From Isoetes taiwanensis (Eukaryota > Streptophyta > Lycopodiopsida > Isoetales > Isoetaceae), in contig JAJEKV010000087.1 of the NCBI GenBank assembly GCA_021234155.1, positions 2,024,465 to 2,088,464 on the forward strand: 64,000 nt of DNA. The letters are read 5' to 3'. Under the pieces are notes generated by a model. It was not told the origin of the DNA. It saw only the letters and a program-made list of their open reading frames with translations, and made no database searches. How positions within the stretch are numbered: position 1 is the first letter of the stretch; every line of letters begins with the position of its first letter. Made by a program: the position numbers and the translations under genes. Below are positions 47,141-58,683 of the stretch, piece by piece.

Positions 47141-50100
47141 ATTTTTGCACTTGTAGAATTTTTTTATTAAAAGCGACTTATGTATAGGAATGCCAATATT
47201 ATATTTATGATTATGCACCTATTACATTTAGTAAATGTGTTCAACAATCACCTCCTCAACATTTGATTTCATCATAATCTGATTGCATGCGATTACAAAG
47301 TAATTATTTTTTATACTAAAAGCAACTTTTTGATGATCCTTTTGCAAATCTTTGTTAAAGGAAAAGTTCTGATGAATTTTGAAGGCCAATCGGTTCAAAT
47401 TAATATAACCCTAATGGTTTTGTAAACATAAGGCTTTTTCCTATTTAAAAAAGTTTGTTATACAACGATAGCCGATTATGTCTGATTCACTATTTTCCTC
47501 TCATACAAAAGAAGAAATAATATGTAATCATATTTATAGATAAGTTACTTTAACGGGTCGAACTTCCCACATCCATAGAATCATTATGACAACTTGATCT
47601 GCTCTGGTGTCTCAATGCCATTGGTCGGGGACATCCTTTGTAACAATGCATTATACGGATCTTGTCTGAGTGAACTAACCGCAGTTGAGGGCCAGAGGCT
47701 ATTTACTGCGGCGTCTGTGAGCTTCTTCAAAGCGTGGGTACACCATCCTTCTTCCAATAATTTCGCGTGAGCAATGTCGAGAGCGAGTGTTGATCCTCAT
47801 TAAGAGTCTGCGATATGGATTGAGATGGAGATGCACTCAAAAGAAGGTGATGAGTGCCGAGAAATAGCTAGAGAAAAGGCACACAAAATTTGAAATCACT
47901 TGGCGGATTAACTGGTCGCGAAGGATGGGAAGAAGATGATGCAACCTGACCTTTCGAGTGGTGGCTGCTAACACGACAGAATAGTGTCTGGCATTGCCCA
48001 TTTGTTAGCTATATATGCAGGATTGATAAAGTTGACTGTAATCCTAGAACATCCAATTGGTTCGCGAGATTAATACAATTGGAGCAAGGGGGCAATGGCA
48101 AGGTCACAATGCGAGAGCAATGTGTTCATTGCGAGGAACAAAGTGACTCCTTGGCATGAAAACATGGGATCGAGATTTTGACAATGAATTGCAACTATTC
48201 AGTCTTCTAATGATCTGGCGCTAAATTAATCCCACTTCCCGGAAGATGCAGGCCTTGATCCCTGCTCATCTTCCGGTGCCATAAGTACCGGCTTGACCCC
48301 CTAATATGAGGCTGATGCTCATTATCCACTGTTCATTCCACTAGCACTTTGGGCGCTTGTGCATTTCTGCTCTGGAGCTCTCTTTGGCAAAAATTGGAAG
48401 AGTGTCAAGCTCTTCAGATTTAATCCACCTTCTAATCCTTTGTGATCATTCATGTACATTTTGTCCCCGTTAACTGATGGCGTTGGTCTTAGGCTCTTAT
48501 TTAGATTTAAATTGATGTAGGTTTTACTTGTTCTAAAATGGTTTTGCGCAATTCTTCCCTGGTGTTTAGGATTAGCCAGGATGAAATGTATTTCCCATTT
48601 GCCTTTTATAGGCCATCATTAAGTAGTATTTTAAAATATTTCCCTTTTTACGGAAAAAATATCAAAATGCCTAATCCCATAAAAATGTTATTTGATTGGC
48701 CACAAAAATGTATTACTTGATGAAATAAGAAAGCGCCCTTCACACAACATTATGGATGGGAGATTTTTGCAATGACAATAGAATAGCCAGTTAAACAAGT
48801 GTTTGAAAAAACAACTAAGATGAGCGAACGAATTTTGACTATGATTGTGATTTAGATGAACTTGATCTAATCTACAATGGTTGCTAAATGTTGTGCGTAG
48901 AACTTGTGAATTTAGACTAGAAATGAAGCCGAACTTAAGGTGCTCTTTTTTAGGTAAGTTTTGCATTCGTGCCGTCACGATTCTGTTTGAAATCATGCCC
49001 TCCTTGGCAATGGAAAAGGTTATTAATATTGCTAGAAGATGTTTAACTTCATGCAAGTAGGCCTAATAACTTGGAAAGCTTAGGTAAGAACCATGTATGA
49101 AAAATCCAGAGCTAAATATATTAAACAATGTCAAATATAAAATGGTACAAAATTACAATGCCCTTATCGGCTCATTAAATTCAAAAGGAATATGATTTAC
49201 CGGGCAACGAGGTGCAGAATAAAAAATGCATTTGACCACATGAAGTTAGTACAAACAATTACCTCATACTTTAGGGAGATAAGATGTTCTCCTTAGGTGT
49301 GAGGAGGCTTCGGCGGTCGTCTTGGCAAGTTTTGTTTTTGAGCGGCCCTAAGGAATCTAGGAGCAGTAGGAATTACCCTACCTCTTCACGAGATCCACGT
49401 CCATTTTGGGCCGAGGAAATTAAAGCTATGGCAGTCCGGATAGCTAACCCCATAAATCTAGCAAACCCGATACATCAACAATGGGCACGTGACTAGTTAT
49501 GAAAGAATTTTCTATTTGCAAACTTAGTATCAAACCTTTTTGGCTAAAGATTTGCGGTGAATCAAAGGTTCAACTCCCACAAGTTCTTTAGCATCTCAAG
49601 GATGTCGAGGTGGAGATCTATTAGACTAGCACAAAATTTCTTTTCGTGGGTTGGAAAGAAATGTTAATGACGACGCCAAGACCATGATAAATTCTTAATA
49701 AATCTAATAATTATTAATACATGGGTAAAGTCACATTTTAATTGAGTTGTCATATTGCAAACGACCAAAAGCAAGCTTGATACAATCTTAACCCAAAGAA
49801 TGAAAAGATAGCAGTTCTTCAAGTTAGTGATGGTTAGTGTTGTATACGTTTAAATGGCAACCCAAATATATTCTCTCTTTTATTCTCTTACAAATCTTGC
49901 ATGCATCCAATAAACTAAATTTGGAAGAAAATTTAATAAACCCAGTTGCAGCTATATTTATTAGTATGATTTTTTGACATGAATAGAAAACGTTAAATGA
50001 ATTGTTGTGCTAGTCATGCAAATAGCTCCACAATGCTGGTTTGCCCCAAATACTTGGCTTGTGTTCTAGATATGTAGCCATGCACAATATTGCATTATCT

Positions 50101-50230
50101 TTCTGCCCTTAGACATGCTCCATGGAGCTTCGCAGATGTGCTCCATGGAGCCTCACTATGAATTCCCACCACTTACTTACAAAATGTCATTATGTATGGT
50201 CTCGGGCTTCGACAATAGTTCTTGAATTTT
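47141..50230. other. Intergenic; no gene seen
   Basis: No gene, RNA or clear repeat recognised. Confidence 0.3.
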
Positions 50231-51140
50231 TTATTCATTTCGATGACCAGCTACAACATAGATCATGGATAACGAAACATATGGTGCAAAACTTTCAGGA
50301 TCTACCTTCAAAAGGTTTTCTGCAGCCTGCTTTCCGAGTCTCACATCACCGCACAAACCCAAAAGGGATGTCCACGGTATTGCACCAGCTTCAAATGGCA
50401 TGCTAGTAATAGTTAAATCTACTTCATCTAGCATCAATGCTCTCCCCAAAAGATTGACCAGAAGGCACAAAACAAAGCAATGAGAACCATCATCCACCAG
50501 ACCACTACAACTGCAGGCTGTAAGTATGCTACCAAATGGAACCTCATTTGGCATAAACCCTCTATTCTGCATTAGCTAAAATATCTTTAACACTTGTTTA
50601 TGCCCATGCTTAACATATATTGCAATCATGACCTCCAATTCCTGGTATGCATTTTGTCAAACACCCCTCGTGCATTTTCAAAGCTTCAACACTTTCCATA
50701 CATATTGATTAAAGAACTACCTACCACAATATCTAACTCAAATTCATGGGTCAGGAGCCACATCCCTTTCCAGACATTCGTTAAAAGAACAACTTGGCCT
50801 CTTGACCAGACCATATTGGACATAAGCTACAAGAATATTATTCTATGAGGCAAGGAGTCCTATCAGGCATAGAGTTAAAAAGTTCAACTGTCTCTTTTAG
50901 ATAACCCAACTGGCCATGATATAACAATATAACATAGAAATAGCATCCTTGTTGGACTTTTGCTGTAACAATTGAAGGGCTTCATTAAGATAGCCATGTT
51001 GTGAAAATTCTGCAGGCAAAGCATTCCACAAGACCACATTCTATTCTGGCATATGCTGGAAAGAGCTCAATAGCATTTTTTAATTGTCCCTGGAGAGCAT
51101 GAGCTGCAACCATAATGTACCATAGAAGCTAAGGAGTTGA
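50231..51140 (-). pseudogene. PPR pseudogene (PLS/E type)
   Basis: On the minus strand it reads, in changing frames: YIMVAAHALQGQLKNAIELF, NVVLWNALPAEFSQHGYLNE, ILVAYVQYGLVKRP, and then one open stretch (50231-50572) with NRGFMPNEVPFGSILTACS, CLLVNLLGRALMLDEVDLTI, AIPWTSLLGLCGDVRLGKQA and YVSLSMIYVVAGHRNE. These are consecutive PPR motifs and an E motif. Stops and frameshifts break the first half, the usual segment between the last repeat and the E motif is shortened, and an in-frame stop follows GHRNE although KIQELLSK continues the similarity. It differs from the 32.5 kb PPR gene in wording, so it derives from another member. Confidence 0.8.
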
Positions 51141-52815
51141 GAACTTGGAAGAGTAAATCCAGGCATAGTACATACATAGAATAATGCTGCGCATGCCCTT
51201 TAAATAATCTATTTTTAGAAACGTAAAAAGAACAGAAATCTTCCATGGCCATAATCTACGTAGTAGTTAACAAAGATATGGTTTTATAACTTGCTAATAC
51301 AACGTAGCATGAAAGCCGTCAACACTATAAAAGAGCAATATAGAATAAATCTCGTCGCGTACCTCAAGATAGTTTACAACACATCAAAGCATTTTTTCTT
51401 TTCTATGTGGATCTGCACATAACGAATATGGAAGGCTGATGTGAGATGTAGTTATCACATCTACTTAAAGCTTGAGATCGAGATTGAAACCTAAAAAGGG
51501 AAAAAATAAAAGGAGAAAAACGCGAGCCTGCTTGTAGAGAAGCACCTATGCTCATTAGGATAAGATGTCGATGATAATCATAGTTTTAACTCAAAAAGCA
51601 AAATAGGAGCAAATGAAGTCTTATAGCATTAATATCGTTATTCCAATCATTTCCAATTGAGGAAAATGGTCATGGTTATTGCAAGAGACGTAAATGTCAA
51701 AAACAACCCCTAAAGAATATTTGAATCAGAACAAATCCTCAAGCAGGTGCTTATATTTGATTAACTTTTCTAAAAAATGTTCTAGAATCACAGAAGTCTA
51801 CTTCTAGAAGCAACAATCTACTTCTAGAAGCAACAGCCATATCCAAAATTCAAAAGGGAAGAAGCCCCAAGACTTACAAATAGAGTTTTGCAATAAAGTT
51901 CTCCCGGCCCCCTTGTTCTTATGTTCCTTTTCTATTTTGCTAGAAGCTTGATGCACTATGCAAAGATTTAACGCTGCAGAAAATTAGTATTACACCTCGT
52001 ATATCTATGTCATCACTACTAATTTCTTTCACCAAGTCAGCCATCTGTGCATATAAGACCAACCAATCTCTTCCAAATCTGACATGTCTGCTCTTGTCTG
52101 TGCAATTTCATGCACCATAGGATCCATAAAAGATATGCTATATCATAAAGGAGACTTCCGATTCAACTGCCTGCATGATACAATACTATGATGCATGCTT
52201 CTATTGTGCCCATGATGATGGCCTATTAGTTAAAGCATTACTCTTCATTCAATGTAGCTTTGCTGGCAGCTTCAATCTGTTAAAAAAAAAAAATGGCAAG
52301 AGGGAAATGAAAACCCAGAAACAAATTAAGGAAAAAATATGAGCTTTGTCTTAGGAACCAACAACGCACACTGACAACAAAGGTGCTATTTTACTCGGAT
52401 ACAACACTCATATGTAGAGCCAGCTAAATTTCTAAATAAGCAAATCCATGATCTCAGTCTCTTTTATCCCTAAAGATGTAGCTTTGGAGGCTGATAGTTT
52501 ATAGCAAATTCTTGGTATAATGTCACATAGCAAGCATAATGTCATGTGAAGCATGCAAAGTGAAATCTTGTTGAAAGAAGCACACATAAAAATGACAGCA
52601 GTTGTGCCTTTGTGCATTTATGCATGCACATGCAAATACAAAAGGCCAAAGATAATCAATCCAGAGTGGCAAATCCATATTTGCAATACTGGTTCGAAAG
52701 CCAAAGCCTTATGCTATAGTTAGCGACTAATCTTTGTTAGAGTTGAATGAAAAATGGATCCAAATAGCTACATTAGCATAACATGACAATAAAAAGCAGA
52801 GAGCTACTGGAATAC
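51141..52815. other. No gene established; possible minus-strand exons
   Basis: On the minus strand, a pyrimidine-rich tract ending aacag at 52277 precedes IEAASKATLNEE-stop, and near 52030-52130 frames read MVHEIAQTRADMSDLEE and QMADLVKEISSDDIDI. These look more protein-like than their surroundings, but they do not join in frame to the possible exon at 52816-52894. Confidence 0.2.
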
Positions 52816-52894
52816 CTGGAAAAGAGACAGGTTCTTGAAAAAGAAATGACCCATCAAATAGACGTATAACATTTTTGAACTGCTTATCGCTCAT
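52816..52894 (-). CDS. Possible first coding exon of an unidentified gene
   Basis: On the minus strand ATG at 52894 opens MSDKQFKNVIRLFDGSFLFQ then EPVSFP and ends at ttttccag/gtatt, a good splice donor (phase 1). The 225 bases before it are a GC-richer, pyrimidine-rich region that could be a 5' leader. I do not recognise the protein, and the next exon cannot be settled: joining to the nearest good acceptor (52276) would give an immediate stop. It may be a decayed gene or a chance exon. Confidence 0.25.
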
Positions 52895-53176
52895 CCGACT
52901 TCCTTACTGCAAAAAGATGCCAAATCGACCACTCAGGATGAAATTTGATATCTCTCCAAAAGGAGATGCTGGGAAAGGACAGTCAAACCGTGAAACGAAA
53001 AGAAGCAACGACTGAGCTGAGAGGCAGGGCTCAATTTCAAATTTTAAATTTGCTATCGAAGTAAACGCAGATGACGTGAAAAGAAAAGGTCCCGGGAGCG
53101 GGGACAGGGAAAGCCGCATGGTGTTCCTACATGCAACCCAATACCTTCTCTTTTTAATAAGAAAGACAATTGAAAT

Positions 53177-53276
53177 GAGAGATGTGCTTAGGCCCCAACA
53201 TACGATCTGGGCTGTAGGATGGATGGATCTGAGGAGATAGTCCAGGGCGCACCTCGTTCAAAAGATGTAGCCTAGA
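53177..53276 (+). repeat. Repeat Q, copy 3
   Basis: Reads gagatgtgcttaggccccaa, catacgatctgggctgtagg, then atggatggatctgaggagat, agtccagggcgcacctcgtt and ends with the aatgtagc-like block. It stands alone, without the tRNA-like unit. Confidence 0.7.
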
Positions 53277-53587
53277 TGGTCATTGTGGCAGAGAGAAAAA
53301 TGAAGTATCCTCGTAGACATGATTTGCATGATCGTGGAAGAGTGTATAACTTGTATTGGAACAACTATATGAATTGATAATAGTAGGTAACAGTGATAGG
53401 ACAAGCAAAATTAGGACAATATTTAGTGGTGGACATACTATGACATGATTGTTCCCTAAGATCTCACTTATAAAGAAACATAAGTACATCTTAAAATGAT
53501 AAGATGTAAATTGTGACTTGGCTATCATGCACAACTTTTATGGTAAAGGGCAAAGGTTTTGTATATTTATTATGGAACAAATAAAAA

Positions 53588-53912
53588 AAACATAAATTCA
53601 AGATAGAAAATAGTCACATTAACTCACTGGGTATATTGGTTAAAGTAGTTTGTTTAGGATAATGAGTTATTTTGGTTGAGGTTTGAGCCCCCATATTTTA
53701 TATTCTAAAACCTTGGGCAAAACCGTATAGAGGTTGCATATCCCCTCAAAACCTTAGGTGAACTCATATTTCAAAATCATAGGCGCCCCCAATTATAAAT
53801 AACCATAAGCAAAAGGAGAGGTGCCCAGAGGCCCCAACATACTATGGGGCGTAGGATCGACGGATCCGACGACTATGGTAATTCAGGGTGTACCTCGTTG
53901 AAATATGTAGCA
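53588..53912 (+). repeat. Composite repeat S+Q, tandem copy 1
   Basis: The tRNA-like part (A-box-like ttaactcactggg, B-box-like ggtttgagccc at 53680) is followed by a gtatagaggtt block, the cataggcgccccc block and repeat Q (53817-53912). The whole is repeated about 430 bases later. Confidence 0.7.
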
Positions 53913-54021
53913 TAATAACAGGGGTTCCAGGTTATTTGATATGGATGTGAAAATAACAATTCCTGAAACCATAGACCATATATCTCTACAACAATTGAAC
54001 GGGTTAATAAAAGAAAAAAAA

Positions 54022-54338
54022 AAAACATAATTGAAGATAGAAGATAGTCATATTAGTTCACTGGTTATATTGGTTAAAGTAGTCTTATTAGGATATTGAG
54101 TTATTTTGGTAGAGGTTTGAGCCCCCATATTTCACCCCCAAAACCGTAGAGGCAAAGTCGTATAGAGGTTCGATATCCCCTCGAGCTCGTATTTCATATA
54201 TCAAAATCATAGGCGCCCCAAATCATAAATAGCCATAAGCGAAACTAGAGGTGCCCAGAGGCCCCAACATATGGTTTGGGCCGTAGGATCGACGGATCCG
54301 ACGACTGTGGCAGTCTAGGGCGCATCTCGCTTAGAATC
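54022..54338 (+). repeat. Composite repeat S+Q, tandem copy 2
   Basis: Same order as the preceding copy: ttagttcactggttatattg, gaggtttgagcccccatatt at 54113, gtatagaggttcgatatccc, cataggcgcccc, and repeat Q from 54247. The two copies are a tandem duplication that ends about 0.6 kb before the TBL start codon. Confidence 0.7.
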
Positions 54339-54954
54339 ATTTCAATTCAGTTGAATGTGAATCACTTTGGGATTTGTTGGCTTAGTATAAATCTCAAGCC
54401 TTGCACTAAGAGATCTGAAGTGTGCATATGTGTGTCTGTTTCTAACAAGTGATGTGAATCTGAGGCATGTGTTTTTCTTTATACATTCAAGTTGGAAGGT
54501 CAAATGACACATGCGAAAAGTAGGTGGCCGCCCAACACCAAGTATGTGTTGCATGAAACAATCAAGTAAGTCCATTAACATGAGGCTTAGAAAAAACTAA
54601 AGCAGCATAGCATAGGCCCAAGGGAAGTTAGATTTAAAAAAGCCTAAAGCACTCCAACAATGAATATGCCTAACATGGATACGCCTGAAAGAAGTGAAAT
54701 TTAAAAAAACATAAAGCACTATAATAATGAACATGCCTAACAGAAGTGCATTAACATGAGATTTAAAAACCCTAAAGCACCATGCTCATGAATAGGCCTA
54801 GCGTAAATTTTTGGCAAAGCAACAACTACCATTTTTGCTATTAGTTGTTAGTTGTTATGTCCACGTGTTAAGTTGTAAGTGGGCCGTGTGGACCGCATAA
54901 AGAACATGTACCATATATATACACACCTATAAGGAAGATCTTTTGCAGGAAAAA
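54339..54954 (+). other. Upstream region of the TBL gene
   Basis: Probable proximal promoter. Three short repeats of cctaaagcac-like sequence occur at about 54640-54780. No other motif is clear. Confidence 0.35.
54914..54920 (+). promoter_or_regulatory. Possible TATA box of the TBL gene
   Basis: tatatat within ccatatatatacacacc, 35 bases before the ATG at 54955. If used, transcription would start only about 5-10 bases before the ATG, a very short leader, so another upstream start is possible. Confidence 0.3.
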
Positions 54955-56465
54955 ATGAAGGGTACTTGGGCAATAGCACTACTCTCCTTACTTCTAATTA
55001 TACTCTTCATTCAGGATATGAACCGCAAAACTCAAACTCTAGTTTTTCCTCTTCAAGAAACCTGTTTAACTTGCTTGGATATGAAATCAAATAATCCGAT
55101 TAACTCTGCTGCAAATTTCTCTGCTATTACAGGTTTGATTTTCATGTGGGTCTTGCAGATTCTTCTGTTTTTGATATCTAAATGTCAAATTTTGATATGG
55201 GTTCTTTTCCAAATGCTTAATTTTGATGTGGATTCTTCATTCTGACATGGGTTCTTTTCGAGAAGATTAATTTCTTCTCTAGTTGCTTAATTCTGCTTTG
55301 GGTCCTTTTCTGAATGCTTAATTTCGGTGTCTGTGCTAACTAGTCTGCATTTTTCCTCTCTTCCAGTTCCAAAGGACTGTGATATGTTCAATGGCGAATG
55401 GATCTATGATCCAGAAGGCCCTTTATACACAAATAGTACCTGCAATTACATTTCTAAACACGAAAATTGCCAAAATAACGGGAGACAGAACACAGATTAT
55501 TTGTACTACCGATGGAAACCAGATGCATGCGATCTTCCAAGACTTGATGCATTCAAGTTTCTAACTTTAATGAAAGGCAAAGGATTAATGTTCGCTGGGG
55601 ATTCAATAACCCAGAACCACTTCTCATCTCTGATCTGTGCTCTTTCTCAGGTAATATATGCTCTTGAAATTTTGACAGACTGAAGTCTGATTTCTCAGAA
55701 ACTGCGCGCAAAATGCAGGTTGAAATCCCTTTGCAAATGTACATAGATTCGGTCGGAAGAACGCGAAGGTTTTTCTTCCCATCGTTTTCATTTTCCCTTG
55801 CAATTTTTTGGGCACCATATCTAGTATTCTACACCGAGGAAGCATATAAAGGGGTCCCCAAAGGTATTAAAAAGATAGAATTAGATATGATGGACCAAGA
55901 TTTCTTCCAAAACATCACACATTTTGATGCCATAGTAATCTCTGGAGGCCAGTGGTTTCTCCAGACAAAATTACATTCCTATAGCAATGGACATCTTGTT
56001 GGTTGCTACCAGTGCGAAGATACTGCCGATGTTCCTGTCGACCTAACGTATGCTTTCAGGTTGGCCTTTCGTAATGTGCTAGACAAGTTAACTAGTTCTT
56101 ACAAGGGGTTGATAATTATGAGAACCTTTGCAACAAGTCACTATGAGAATGGATATTATGGCATGGGAAGTTGCAACAGGACTAGTCCGTTTGGTCGACT
56201 CGAGGCGCCCGTGGATGAGAGAGATGGTTCTATGCGTAGGGTTCAAATGGAAGCGTTTGAAGATGCTCAAATGAAGAAAAAGGATGCCAAAATGAGGCTC
56301 ATGGACATTAGCAACCTTAGTGCCTTGCGTCCCGATGGTCATCCCAATGATTTCCTAGATAAACCAGCTGTCAATGACTGCCTTCATTGGTGTGTCCCAG
56401 GTGTCCCTGATATTTGGAATGAGATCCTTTTTCAACTGCTGCTCCAAGAATTTTCTAAGAGTTGA
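54955..56465 (+). CDS. TBL-family polysaccharide O-acetyltransferase (PC-esterase domain), intact
   Basis: Three exons: 54955-55132, 55367-55650 and 55719-56465 (introns of 234 and 68 bases, phases 1 and 0, all GT-AG), giving 402 residues. It is predicted to be a type II Golgi membrane protein: residues 5-19 (WAIALLSLLLIILFI) are the anchor, and the stem is short. The PMR5N domain starts at 63 (DCDMFNGEWIYD) with cysteines at 64, 85, 94 and 114 and the LYYRWKPDAC block. The acyltransferase/esterase domain has the GDS motif at 137-139 (FAGDSITQNH), SGGQWF at 229-234, MRTF...HYENG at 288-298, and DCLHWCVPGVPDIWNE at 374-389. S139, D374 and H377 match the catalytic Ser-Asp-His triad known from xylan acetyltransferase TBL29/ESK1. 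The family transfers acetyl groups to wall polysaccharides such as xylan, mannan or xyloglucan; the substrate here is unknown. ATG 54955 is chosen because it begins the anchor directly. Confidence 0.9.
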
Positions 56466-57448
56466 ATAGCATGCTTTTTTGGGAGGTTTGTACGATGTTG
56501 TAAATATTCCCAAATATTCAATCATACAAAAAGCACCAAAGATGCACATGTTAAAAATCATAAACTATAGGTAACATTCATATGGTGCTGCTAAGTTATT
56601 CTTTGGCAAATGTTATTTCTGTAAGCTATTTTGCCAATTTCCTTTTTCTTCTTCAGTGCTAAACATTTTTTTCTCATGTTGCCAAGATCTACCACCATGA
56701 CGGAAGGCATACACACAATAGTGGCATGGTCCATGTTCATACACATGTCCTCATGATGAATAAAAATGCCAAAAAAGGGAGAAATTTTAGCCCAATTTTT
56801 TTCCACCCCAGGCCGAACCTGTGATCAAATCACCAAGCCTCAAATCACCAAACCTCAGTTCCACCAATAACACTTTTTTGAGGTCAATGCTTTCTAATTG
56901 CCAAAAAAACATTGCCAATTTACCCTTCTCACTGTATCTAGGAATCGAATAGATTTCTCAATGTCCATGACTATGAAGAAACAGACTTAAAAAATTAGTC
57001 GTCACCTTTTGTTTTTTGGTATTTTTGACCAAAACATCCTATAGTAAATGAGAAAAATGCCCGAAAGAAAAAAGTTAGTTCACTTTTATGCCAGACTTGT
57101 GATCGAATTGCCACTATGAGAAGCTGCAAGATGCCCGATATCTCCTATGTTAGCATCTAGGCATAATCCTCGCTTTATCATAATCGAAACGAAGTTGAGG
57201 CACCTAGGAGGTGGCTGATACTGGAACTATATTGGTTGTCAATCTACTGTCACAAGGAGTTGGCGATCTGAATCAACGTCCTCATCTCTACTCTAGAGGC
57301 AAGGTGCTAGAGAGAGAGTGGACGAGAAGGTGAAGTGTAGAACTTTGAATAGTGCAATCAAGAAGTGAATAACTTCAATACCCTTTAAGAGAAAATTGAT
57401 GTTAGAGATAAAACTATGCATCGATCCAGGGCGTGGATGCTTCCGTTC
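56466..57448. other. 3' flank of the TBL gene; no other gene seen
   Basis: A possible polyadenylation signal aataaa lies at 56759-56764, about 295 bases after the stop. From 57400 a block gaaaattgatgttagagata recurs in altered form just after the repeat pair, at 58431. Confidence 0.35.
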
Positions 57449-57774
57449 CTAGAATGGGGCCGAGCATGCATGTCATGCATGCATCTTGGTAGCGCATGCG
57501 GATTTTACTGGTGGAGTTCGCTATTTGGTGGCGTTTACGCATCCACACGTCTCATCCGAGCTTCCTCTTCTCACCAGTGATGCCTTATTCTTTGAATTGT
57601 TTCGAGGCGGGGAGGGGCTTCTTCTGCTGGTTTTATCAATTGGGCATTATCTTTCTTGCTATCGCTACCGGCCTTTGGCCTGCGATCTGTGACCGTCCTC
57701 GATCCCTGGATTTGTAAGAGTTCTCTGCGGTAGTCGGTAGGTTTGTTGGTTTCTTCTTGAGTCCCATTCTAGAA
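57449..57774 (+). repeat. Dispersed repeat R, copy 2
   Basis: Begins cctagaatggggccgagcat and ends gagtcccattctagaat. Related to the unit at 57803-58430 and to 3735-4300. Two 70-odd-codon frames inside have no known motif. Confidence 0.6.
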
Positions 57775-57802
57775 TCGCTCGATCGAGAGACATCCCGGAT
57801 CG

Positions 57803-58430
57803 CCATTCTAGAATGGGGCGAGCATGCATGTCATGCGTATGCATCTTGGTAACATGCGTTTGTTAGGAGTTAAGCTGGCCCCGGTAGCGTTTAAATCCGA
57901 TCATCGAGCGCTTCCCTCTTCTCTCGTGATACCTTGTTCCTCTTTGAACCCACCCTCCCCCCTTCTTTGTTTATTATATTTTTGTACAAGTTGTTTATCA
58001 TGTTTTTTTCCACCCGGTGATGCTTTTTCCACCAGGTGATGCTATTCTGGTATGTTATTTCTTGTTTGTTATGTTGGTGATGTCTGCGGTCTGGGGTTGG
58101 CGGCGGCAGCAGGTTCGACTTCTCCATCTTGGGGGTTTTGGGCGATTCTATGCCTTCACGTTTGTCTAAGCCCCTTAGAAGCTTATCACTGAGTTTTTTC
58201 TCGAAACTGAAAGTGAGGTTTTAATCCGTTGATAGGTACATCGACCACTCATGTTAGCATTGTATTTGTTTGGAATTCCCAAATGATATAGTGGATTTTC
58301 CCTTTATTTTCGTGGAGTGGTTACGCGTAATGCGCTACCTTATCCCCTCGATAGCCGAAATCTGGCGAGATGAATGAGAAGCCTATCTATCGCGGTTTGT
58401 TGGTTTCTTGCGAGTCCCATTCTAGAATGG
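57803..58430 (+). repeat. Dispersed repeat R, copy 3, bordered by a 14-base palindrome
   Basis: The perfect palindrome ccattctagaatgg sits at both ends (57803-57816 and 58417-58430). The start (gagcatgcatgtcatgc...atgcatcttgg) and end (gtttgttggtttctt...gagtcccattctagaa) match copy 2. Its interior matches 3735-4300 (tttgtctaagccc, tttttctcgaaa). A DNA-transposon-like unit defined by the palindrome is likely. Confidence 0.6.
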
Positions 58431-58683
58431 AAAATTAGCGTCAAAGATAAAACATTTACAATGCGTCCATTGACTCGACATAAAAGCTTATGATGGTCTT
58501 GTTTATCCCATGTGGAAAATACAAAAATTCATCTAGTTGAAGGTGAGGCGTAATTTAAAGAATTATGCAAATATTCAATTGCATACTTCAACAATATGTA
58601 TAACTTTGCTAGTTTGAAATATTAACAATCATATTGGTGGTGTGTATTCTAAAGATAGTTATCTTATTAGAAAAATGTTCCCT
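58431..58683. other. Intergenic
   Basis: Starts with a block like 57394-57430, so the two repeat units lie between related flanks. Nothing else seen. Confidence 0.3.
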
